Shown piece after piece: positions 35,483-42,560 of a stretch of 64,000 bases of DNA. Under the pieces are notes generated by a model. That model was not told the origin of the DNA and did no database searches. It saw nothing but the letters and a program-made list of their open reading frames with translations. The first letter of the stretch is position 1. Each line of letters begins with the position of its first letter. Position numbers and translations under genes: made by a program. Source of the stretch: Lachnospiraceae bacterium. GTDB lineage: Bacteria > Bacillota > Clostridia > Lachnospirales > Lachnospiraceae. Location: positions 1-64,000 of the forward strand of contig JAIKXN010000023.1 of the NCBI GenBank assembly GCA_024684055.1, read 5' to 3'.

Positions 35483-36707
35483 TTCCTTCACTTTCGTTTA
35501 CTGCCTCTTCAACGAATTCTTCGTTTGTATAGTTCTCATCATATCCCTCGAAGTTTTCGCCGTCATATGTTCCTTCAAACTGCTCGTCATCATATTCGAA
35601 CTCTTCACTGTCAGTAGAGAATCCGAATGCTTCTCTTGCCTGAGATTCAGACTTGATGTCAATCTTGAATCCTGTAAGTTTTGCTGCAAGACGTGCGTTC
35701 TGACCTTCCTTGCCGATTGCAAGCGAAAGCTGTAAATCGGGAACGATAACCATTGCTTCCTTGCTCTTGGGATCTTCTTCGTTAACCGCAACGGCAATAA
35801 CCTGAGCGGGTGAAAGAGCATTCTGGATGAGCTCGTTTGCATCGGGGCTCCAGTTGATGATATCGATCTTCTCTCCGCCGAGTTCGTCAACAACGGCATT
35901 GACTCTTGCGCCGTTAAGACCTACGCATGCACCTACCGGATCAACGTTTTCATCCTTTGACCATACTGACATCTTTGTACGGCTGCCGGGTTCTCTTGCG
36001 ATGCCCTTGATCTCAACGATACCGTCTCTGATCTCGGATACTTCGGACTCAAAAAGTCTCTTTACGAAGCCGGGATGTGTACGGGAAACCTGAATCTTGG
36101 GTCCCTTGGGTGTATTCTTAACTTCCGTGATATATACTTTGATTCTGTCTGTAGGACGGAAATGCTCTCCCTTAACCTGCTCTGCTTCGTTAAGCATAGC
36201 ATCTGCTTTTCCGAGGTTAATGGAAATGTTCTTGCCGATATATCTCTGAACAACGCCTACAACGATATTGTTCTGTTTGGAATAATACTGGTCAAACACC
36301 ACATTTCTTTCTTCTTCACGAATCTTCTGAAGAATAACGCTCTTTGCATGCTGAGTTGCAATACGTCCGAATTCCTTTGACTGAAGTTCGAATCTTACAA
36401 CATCACCGGGCTGTGCTTTCTTTGCAACGGTCTTTGCTTCTTCAAGAGATACTTCCGTAACGGGATCAGTGATATCTTCTTCGTTCTCCACAACGGTCTT
36501 CTCCTGATAAAGGTGATATTCACCTGTTTCTCTGTCTATTTCAACAACGCAGTTTTCGTCATTTCCGAAATGTTCTTTGGCAGCTTTTTTAAGAGAGTTC
36601 TCGATAGCTTCGAACAATGTTTCTTTGCTGATCTCTTTTTCCTTCTCCAGTTCGGAGATTGCTCTCAAAAGTTCTTCGCTGTCCTTTATCTTATTTTCCT
36701 TTGCCAT
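35469..36707 (-). CDS. nusA: Transcription termination/antitermination factor NusA, 412 aa
   Basis: RNA polymerase-binding factor. N-terminal domain (about 1-125), S1 domain (about 130-200), KH1 and KH2 (about 205-345, including VGACVGLNGARVNAVVDELGGEKIDI and AIGKEGQNARLA-type motifs). The C-terminus (about 350-412) is a strongly acidic Glu/Tyr/Phe/Asn tail instead of the AR repeats of E. coli. A strong AAGGAGGAG site precedes the ATG. Confidence 0.96.
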   Translation of the reverse strand: MAKENKIKDSEELLRAISELEKEKEISKETLFEAIENSLKKAAKEHFGNDENCVVEIDRETGEYHLYQEKTVVENEEDITDPVTEVSLEEAKTVAKKAQPGDVVRFELQSKEFGRIATQHAKSVILQKIREEERNVVFDQYYSKQNNIVVGVVQRYIGKNISINLGKADAMLNEAEQVKGEHFRPTDRIKVYITEVKNTPKGPKIQVSRTHPGFVKRLFESEVSEIRDGIVEIKGIAREPGSRTKMSVWSKDENVDPVGACVGLNGARVNAVVDELGGEKIDIINWSPDANELIQNALSPAQVIAVAVNEEDPKSKEAMVIVPDLQLSLAIGKEGQNARLAAKLTGFKIDIKSESQAREAFGFSTDSEEFEYDDEQFEGTYDGENFEGYDENYTNEEFVEEAVNESEGNDAE

Positions 36708-36725
36708 TTAATTACTCCTCCTTAG

Positions 36726-37190
36726 TTAAATATCAAGTGACAATCTTATAATCGCTATATCTTTTCTCGTAAAAATCATATCCTTATCATCAACGGTAAC
36801 CGTAACCGTGTTTTGATCGTAACCTTTAAGAATTCCGGTGAATTCTTTGCATTTGTCTATCGGCTTGAAAGTTTTGACATCTACCGACATGCCGAGCGAC
36901 TTTTCAAAATGAATGTCTTTTTTGAGCTGCCTTCCCAGTCCCGGCGAAGATACTTCGAAAATATATGTTTCCTCGATATAATCCTCTTTATCAAGTATGG
37001 GATTAAAAGCTCTCGAGACGGTTTCGCAGTCATTTATATCCACACCGCCTTCTTTGTCAATGTAAACCCTCAGATACCAGTCACTGCCTTCTTTTTCGAA
37101 ATCGATATCGTAAAGTTCGACATTCGCCTCCTTCAGAACAGGCGCTATAAGTTCTCTGGTCTTCTGCTCGTACTCTTCATGTTTACCCAT
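36726..37190 (-). CDS. rimP: Ribosome maturation factor RimP, 154 aa
   Basis: 30S assembly factor. ELYDIDFEKEGSDWYLRVYID, the DCETVSRAFNPILD segment and VSSPGLGRQLKK are diagnostic. First gene of the nusA-infB cluster; AAGGAGG upstream. The promoter is at 37276-37304, and a leader hairpin at 37230-37247 may attenuate transcription. Confidence 0.96.
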   Translation of the reverse strand: MGKHEEYEQKTRELIAPVLKEANVELYDIDFEKEGSDWYLRVYIDKEGGVDINDCETVSRAFNPILDKEDYIEETYIFEVSSPGLGRQLKKDIHFEKSLGMSVDVKTFKPIDKCKEFTGILKGYDQNTVTVTVDDKDMIFTRKDIAIIRLSLDI

Positions 37191-37227
37191 CCGAAATCCT
37201 CCTTATAAAGTCCCGACACAATAAGAA

Positions 37228-37247
37228 AAGTGGGTTTGTCAACCCAC
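37228..37247 (-). promoter_or_regulatory. Hairpin in the rimP leader, possible attenuator
   Basis: On the minus strand GTGGGTT and AACCCAC pair perfectly around a GACA loop (37247-37230), followed by TTTTCTTATT. It lies between the predicted transcription start (about 37269) and the rimP ribosome site. Structure is seen; terminator or attenuator function is inferred. Confidence 0.5.
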
Positions 37248-37275
37248 TCCGCTAAAAGAATTATGTCTATATCAT

Positions 37276-37304
37276 AATATAATACCCGCAAACCCTTATG
37301 TCAA
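37276..37304 (-). promoter_or_regulatory. Promoter of the rimP-nusA-infB cluster
   Basis: On the minus strand TTGACA (37304-37299), 17-bp spacer, TATATT (37281-37276). The -35 and most of the spacer lie between the arms of an inverted repeat CCCGCAAA (37285-37292) and TTTGCGGG (37309-37316), which could be an operator or the terminator of the upstream cyclase gene. Confidence 0.7.
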
Positions 37305-37340
37305 GCCATTTGCGGGATTATTTTATTTATTTCTCCCCGT

Positions 37341-38441
37341 TTAATCATCATTCGACACAACCCGGTTCTTTCCGTTCTGTTTGCCCTTGTAAAGATTTTC
37401 GTCTGCGATTGAAACAAGTTTGTCTATGCTGAATCCCGTGATCGATTCCGTCACGCCGAAAGTCATGGTGATCGTAATATTGTCATTGCCTGCTGGAACG
37501 CTTATTTCCATTACCGCACTTCTCATTCTTTCGGCAACACCTTTGGTAATGTCTTTGTTTCCGTTAATGAGAATGAGGAACTCTTCACCGCCCCATCTGC
37601 AGACATAGTCATCATCTCGCGTACTCTTCTTAAGCGCCTTTCCGACTTCAACCAGAACAACGTCTCCGAGATCGTGTCCGTATGTATCGTTTACATGTTT
37701 GAAATTGTCTATGTCACCCATGATAATCCCGAAAAGATTTCCTTCTCGCGAAAGTTCCGCAAGTTTCTCCTCGAGTTTCTGATTCATGAATCTTCTGTTG
37801 TAAAGTTTTGTAAGCGGATCGATATTTGCTTTTTCGTCGAGCTCGGTATTAAGCGAAGCCATCTTCTCGCTTTTATGCATTATATCCCAGTCAAGAAGAA
37901 TGAGAAATTCGGCCATGGCAGCGATCGACATTACGATATTAAGAACCGAAAAAACAACCTGCCATGGAAGCGGCGCGGGTGTAAGCGGCTTTACGAAAAA
38001 AGCGATCACAAAACAGAATCCGATAACAACCGTAAATATAGCCGAATATATCAGACTTGCTCTTTCTTTTTTCTTAAAAACATTCCATGTAAGAACAAGA
38101 TAAAATACACAGGGGATCATTGAAAAACAATAAAGAGAAAATCCGGTCTGAAGACCGACAAGAAGCGTGGTAAGAATACTGTGAGCAATTACTTCGGTAC
38201 TCGCAATCGCAAGAGCAATTTTGTATTTGTCCGCCTTGATAAGATAATCAAGTGAAAAGTAACCGATAAAAACAACTACATTGTAGGCACCGAGAATCTT
38301 GTTTCCCATGCAAAGGAAAAGAATGGCAAACAAAAGATGAAGAAGAGAAACTTCGTGTAAAATAAAACCGAATTTAAACTTCTCATCAAAATATACTTCA
38401 CCGTTCCTTATGCCTTTTATGTAATGTCTAAGGTTACCCAT
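37341..38441 (-). CDS. Membrane diguanylate cyclase, 366 aa
   Basis: The N-terminal ~195 residues form about six membrane helices with no named sensor domain that I recognise; the C-terminal ~165 residues are a GGDEF domain with the active signature RWGGEEF. An inhibitory I-site RDDD lies five residues before it, so product feedback is expected. Makes c-di-GMP from two GTP. Next to an AraC-family gene and another cyclase. Confidence 0.93.
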   Translation of the reverse strand: MGNLRHYIKGIRNGEVYFDEKFKFGFILHEVSLLHLLFAILFLCMGNKILGAYNVVVFIGYFSLDYLIKADKYKIALAIASTEVIAHSILTTLLVGLQTGFSLYCFSMIPCVFYLVLTWNVFKKKERASLIYSAIFTVVIGFCFVIAFFVKPLTPAPLPWQVVFSVLNIVMSIAAMAEFLILLDWDIMHKSEKMASLNTELDEKANIDPLTKLYNRRFMNQKLEEKLAELSREGNLFGIIMGDIDNFKHVNDTYGHDLGDVVLVEVGKALKKSTRDDDYVCRWGGEEFLILINGNKDITKGVAERMRSAVMEISVPAGNDNITITMTFGVTESITGFSIDKLVSIADENLYKGKQNGKNRVVSNDD

Positions 38442-38693
38442 ACTCTGCTCTCCGAGATAATTATATTATAAACCTTGTCTTTTTTAAACAAATTTGTGAT
38501 ATTATTTAGACATATTTATATAATTATTATATCGACCGATAAATATATCTGCTTAACCGAACACGATTATTCAGGCGGTCGTTTATCGGAATCAGGAATG
38601 CACCGGATTTAAGTTACTGCCAGTTTTAATCTTCACTCAAACCAAAGCAGACAGTCTTCGAAATAAACATTTAAATATCAGTATCGAATTAAT
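38442..38693. promoter_or_regulatory. Divergent gap between a cyclase gene and the AraC-family gene
   Basis: 252 bp with no gene. The left part is AT-rich and has a TATAAT on the minus strand near 38470. The middle holds an 8-bp inverted repeat CCGATAAA (38536-38543) and TTTATCGG (38582-38589) with overlapping CGACCG/CGGTCG (38533-38538 and 38576-38581), so two alternative pairings exist in what would be the araC leader. Confidence 0.5.
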
Positions 38694-39662
38694 ATGAGTA
38701 ACAGTCATAAACCTTCACAGGTAAACAACTACAAAGAAATATACGAGCATGTCAACGACGATTATCCTCTCGCCGTTTATTTTGTCAAGCCCGACGAATA
38801 CTTCTTAAACAACGTGCCCTGGCACTGGCATGAGGAAATGGAAATCGATGTTGTCCGTGACGGAGATGCCGTTTATACCATAGGCGATGACGTTATCGAA
38901 GTTTCAAACCAGAATGCGATCATTGTAAAAAGTAATGTTGCTCATTCGATCAAAGCCCGTAATACCGACTGTTCGATCATATCCATCATCTTCTCTCCGA
39001 CCATTCTTTTTTCAGGTCTTGACTCTCAGATGAGCGCAGCCTATCTTAATCCCTTTATGAATTCCGGAGAAAAATATCAGCTGATTGACCCTTCCGACAG
39101 AATCGGCAAGGCTTTGTTTTCATACATAGAAGATATCATCGATTACAATCTTAACAAGGAATTCGGTTACGAACTTCAGACCAAGTCGGCTCTTTATCAG
39201 CTGTGGCTTATTCTTATAAAAGACCTTCCGAGAACGGCCAGGATCACCAAGAGCGAACCGGTTGAAGAAAAATTCAGTGCCGATGAAGAAAGAATTAAGG
39301 ATGCAATTCTCTTTATTCAGGAAAACTATCCCGACAGTATTTCTCTTGATGATATTGCAGCCAGCATTCATATCTCAAAAAGCGAATGCTGCAGACTTTT
39401 CAAGCGCACGATCAAACTGTCGCCTTTCGAATACCTGATGCGTTACAGAATACTTCAGGCATGCGATATTATGATAAAAAGCCAGCGAAACGACGAATCC
39501 ATATCATATCTTGCCGGAAGCGTAGGTTTCAACAGTGCAAGTTATTTTAACAAACTCTTCAAGGAATATGTAGGCTGCACGCCTACGGAATTCCGCAATA
39601 AATCAAAAACCGAACGAAGAGATAAGCTCTCCCCGTTCGGCATGTCATTCTCGCATATTTAA
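38694..39662 (+). CDS. AraC-family transcriptional regulator with N-terminal cupin, 322 aa
   Basis: Residues about 25-120 form a cupin-like sensor (PWHWHEEMEIDVVRDG), and residues about 200-305 contain the double helix-turn-helix of the AraC/XylS family (ISLDDIAASIHISKSECCRLFK and VGFNSASYFNKLFKEYVGCTP). Such regulators usually sense sugars or related small molecules; the ligand is unknown, and no sugar operon is adjacent. No clear ribosome site precedes the ATG. Its end overlaps the convergent PAS-GGDEF gene by 4 bp. Confidence 0.9.
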   Translation: MSNSHKPSQVNNYKEIYEHVNDDYPLAVYFVKPDEYFLNNVPWHWHEEMEIDVVRDGDAVYTIGDDVIEVSNQNAIIVKSNVAHSIKARNTDCSIISIIFSPTILFSGLDSQMSAAYLNPFMNSGEKYQLIDPSDRIGKALFSYIEDIIDYNLNKEFGYELQTKSALYQLWLILIKDLPRTARITKSEPVEEKFSADEERIKDAILFIQENYPDSISLDDIAASIHISKSECCRLFKRTIKLSPFEYLMRYRILQACDIMIKSQRNDESISYLAGSVGFNSASYFNKLFKEYVGCTPTEFRNKSKTERRDKLSPFGMSFSHI

Positions 39663-40603
39663 TCTTTTTTATATTCCGTAAATCTGTCTTTTCCCGCCGT
39701 CTTTGATTTGTAAAGCGCATCATCGGAGGCATTGAAAAGCGTATCAAAATCATTTCCGTCTTTCGGATAATAAGCCACTCCGATCGAACAGGATATCCTG
39801 ATTTCCTTTCCGTCCTTAATGTAGGGTTTTCTTATTGCCTCGTTAAGCTGTGCGGCTCTGAGAAGCGTAGCTTCCTTCGTGGTATTTTTCATGAATACCA
39901 TGAATTCATCCCCTCCGAATCTACCCTTTATATCGCTGTCACGGAATGTTCTCTTTAAAACCGAAGCAAAGTATTTTATTACTTCGTCTCCGACCGCATG
40001 ACCGTAGTTATCGTTAACATATTTAAAATTATCGCAGTCGATCATAAGAAGCGCATGCATCTGATCCGCTTCGCTCTCAAAAAGATAATCCTTTATGCTT
40101 TCGGTAACGGCCGATTTGTTAAGAATGCCGGTAAGTCCGTCTGTTTTTGCTTTGTGGCTCATCTGAACCTGACGTATTCTTTCTTCGTTTGTTCTGTTGT
40201 AAAGTTCCTGATTCATTCTGGAAATCTCCTGCTGGGAAACGACCATTTCAGTCACTTCAAACAAAACACCGTATACATTTTCGCTGCCGTCATTTTCCAC
40301 AACAAGTCTGCCCTGGAAAATCATGAATTTTTCATCATCAAGAATGCTCTTAACCCTGAAGTTGGCTTCGCAGTAATCTCCGAGATTAAACTGTCCTTCG
40401 ATAAGTTCCCTGACTCTTTTCCTGTCCTCTTTGAACATAAACATTTCAAAAGAATTAAAATATCTGTCAAGAAAAGCCTTTTCCGAAAGACCGAACAGAT
40501 TCAGAAGGCCGTCCGAAACAAATACAAACTTGTATGTCTTGTGATCAAACACAAAAAACGCACCCGGTATTCTATTCATTAAATCCATTGATTCACTAAT
40601 CAT
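39659..40603 (-). CDS. PAS-GGDEF diguanylate cyclase, 314 aa
   Basis: Soluble. N-terminal PAS-like sensor (about 5-125, beginning MNRIPGAFFVFDHKTYKFVF) joined by a short coiled helix to a GGDEF domain with intact RFGGDEF and an I-site RDSD five residues before it. Makes c-di-GMP in response to an unknown cue. ATG 40603 with AGGTGA upstream; a TTG three bases earlier is less likely. Confidence 0.93.
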   Translation of the reverse strand: MISESMDLMNRIPGAFFVFDHKTYKFVFVSDGLLNLFGLSEKAFLDRYFNSFEMFMFKEDRKRVRELIEGQFNLGDYCEANFRVKSILDDEKFMIFQGRLVVENDGSENVYGVLFEVTEMVVSQQEISRMNQELYNRTNEERIRQVQMSHKAKTDGLTGILNKSAVTESIKDYLFESEADQMHALLMIDCDNFKYVNDNYGHAVGDEVIKYFASVLKRTFRDSDIKGRFGGDEFMVFMKNTTKEATLLRAAQLNEAIRKPYIKDGKEIRISCSIGVAYYPKDGNDFDTLFNASDDALYKSKTAGKDRFTEYKKD

Positions 40604-40652
40604 CAAATCACCTTTTTAAATACGGTAAAACAGTTAATAACACTCTTTAAAA

Positions 40653-41729
40653 TTAATTCATTTCGTTCATTTTGGTCAGTTTCGCAGCCTGGTCCGCAGC
40701 AATGCAGGCATCAAGAATTTCCGCGATATCTCCGTTCATAACCTTGTCGAGTTTATAAAGCGTAAGATTGATTCTGTGATCCGTTACTCTTCCCTGAGGG
40801 AAATTGTAAGTTCTGATTTTCTCCGATCTGTCACCGGTACCTATCTGACTCTTTCTGAGTTCTGCTTCAGCATCATGAGCTTTCTGCTGCTCAAGGTCAT
40901 AAAGCTTTGCTCTTAAAAGTGCGAAAGCTTTTGCTTTATTCTGAATCTGAGACTTTTCAGTCTGAGAATAAATAACGATACCTGTGGGGTAATGAGTAAG
41001 TCTTACCGCGGAGTCCGTGGTATTGACGCACTGTCCGCCGCAACCCGAAGCACGCATAACGTCGATTCTGATATCCGCTTCGTTAATTTCCACTTCAACG
41101 TCTTCCACTTCCGGCATTACGGCAACCGTAACCGTTGAAGTATGAATTCTTCCGCCCGACTCTGTTTCGGGAACACGCTGAACTCTGTGAACACCGGACT
41201 CGTATTTAAGTTTTGAATATGCACCGTTTCCCGAAATCATGAATTCAACTTCTTTCATACCCCCGATTCCGATCTCGTCAACGTTAACTGTCTCAATTTT
41301 CCATCCCTGACTCTCTGCGTAATGAACATAAAGTCTGTACATTTCAGCTGCAAAAAGAGCCGCTTCATCTCCGCCCGCGCCTGCTCTGATTTCAACGATA
41401 ACGTTCTTGTCATCGTTAGGGTCCTTGGGCAAAAGAAGAATTTTAAGTTTCTGTTCAAGTTCTTCTACTGATTTCTTTGCGTCATTTAACTCTTCCTTGA
41501 GCATTTCACGCATCTCTTCGTCGCTTTCGGCTTCGAGAAGATCAAGAGAATCCTGAATGGTTTCATTTGCCTTTTTGTAAGCCTTGTATGTTTCGACGAT
41601 GGGAGTTAAATCGCTCTGTTCTTTCATAAGCGCTCTGAATCTTGCCTGATCGTTGGTGACCGTAGGAGACTGCAGTTCGCCCATGATTTCTTCGAACCTG
41701 ATCAATAAATCTTCAAGTCTGTCAAACAT
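40653..41729 (-). CDS. prfA: Peptide chain release factor 1, 358 aa
   Basis: Recognises UAA/UAG and triggers peptide release. Seen: the tripeptide anticodon PET in VPETESGGR and the catalytic GGQ in GCGGQCVN. Full RF1 length. Immediately downstream of prmC, which methylates the GGQ glutamine, an arrangement conserved across bacteria. Confidence 0.97.
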   Translation of the reverse strand: MFDRLEDLLIRFEEIMGELQSPTVTNDQARFRALMKEQSDLTPIVETYKAYKKANETIQDSLDLLEAESDEEMREMLKEELNDAKKSVEELEQKLKILLLPKDPNDDKNVIVEIRAGAGGDEAALFAAEMYRLYVHYAESQGWKIETVNVDEIGIGGMKEVEFMISGNGAYSKLKYESGVHRVQRVPETESGGRIHTSTVTVAVMPEVEDVEVEINEADIRIDVMRASGCGGQCVNTTDSAVRLTHYPTGIVIYSQTEKSQIQNKAKAFALLRAKLYDLEQQKAHDAEAELRKSQIGTGDRSEKIRTYNFPQGRVTDHRINLTLYKLDKVMNGDIAEILDACIAADQAAKLTKMNEMN

Positions 41730-41735
41730 TTTTAT

Positions 41736-42560
41736 CTATCCTCCGAACACGGCATGAACAACTCTGTCCAGACCGTTTAAATCCTTAATAACTTTTATGT
41801 CTTTGTAACCGTTTTCAGAAAGAATATCCGGAACGCTTTTTCCCTGATCGTAACCGATCTCAAAAAATATAAATGCGTTTTCATTAAGATACTCTTTCGC
41901 ATCTTTTATAATTTTTCTGTAAAAATCCAGTCCGTCCTCACCGCCGTCAAGCGCCCTTTCGGGTTCAAAATCCTTAACCGTGCTTTCAAGACTTTTAATT
42001 ACATTTCTTTCGATATACGGCGGGTTTGAAACGAGACAGTCGAATTTTCCCTCGATATTTTCGAAAAGATTGCTTTTAACAAAGTTTACATCAAGCGAAA
42101 GATTATCCCTGTTTTCCATTGCCGTTTCAAGAGCCGTATCGTCTATATCGCTTCCGGCAACATCCAGATCCTTTCGCATATTTTTTATCGAAAGTGCGAT
42201 ACAGCCCGTACCCGTGCACATATCAAGAACTCTCGAGCCTTCTTTTACTTTCTTTAAAACTTCTTCCACAAGGATCTCTGTATCAAATCTCGGAATAAGT
42301 ACTCCTTTTCGACACTTAAATTCCAGTCCGTAAAAGAATGTTCTGCCGGTTATGTACTGAACCGGTTCACCCGTGTTTCTTCTTTCTATGAATTCAAAAA
42401 ATCTCTTTTGGGATGCCGGATCGATTTCTCTGTCGGGATGAAGAAACAGATCGTTTCTGTCAGTTCCCATTACATACTCGAGAAGAATAAGCGTATCCTG
42501 TTCAGGTTCCGCGGATACTATTATGCTTTTTCCCTTTTCGTATGCTTCTCTATAAATCAT
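41736..42560 (-). CDS. prmC: Release factor glutamine methyltransferase PrmC, 274 aa
   Basis: SAM-dependent N5-glutamine methyltransferase of RF1/RF2. Seen: TGRTFFYGLEF, VLIPRFDTEILVEE, the SAM loop DMCTGTGCIALS and catalytic NPPY in VSNPPYIERN. ATG 42560 gives the family N-terminus MIYREAYEKG; longer in-frame starts would sit inside the upstream gene. It overlaps that gene's stop by 11 bp; no strong ribosome site, so coupling is likely. Confidence 0.95.
   Translation of the reverse strand: MIYREAYEKGKSIIVSAEPEQDTLILLEYVMGTDRNDLFLHPDREIDPASQKRFFEFIERRNTGEPVQYITGRTFFYGLEFKCRKGVLIPRFDTEILVEEVLKKVKEGSRVLDMCTGTGCIALSIKNMRKDLDVAGSDIDDTALETAMENRDNLSLDVNFVKSNLFENIEGKFDCLVSNPPYIERNVIKSLESTVKDFEPERALDGGEDGLDFYRKIIKDAKEYLNENAFIFFEIGYDQGKSVPDILSENGYKDIKVIKDLNGLDRVVHAVFGG

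Noticed and set aside
37341-38441. c-di-GMP riboswitch near the diguanylate cyclase genes
   Set aside because: No sequence resembling the c-di-GMP-I or -II consensus was seen in the leaders of the three cyclases or the EAL gene.
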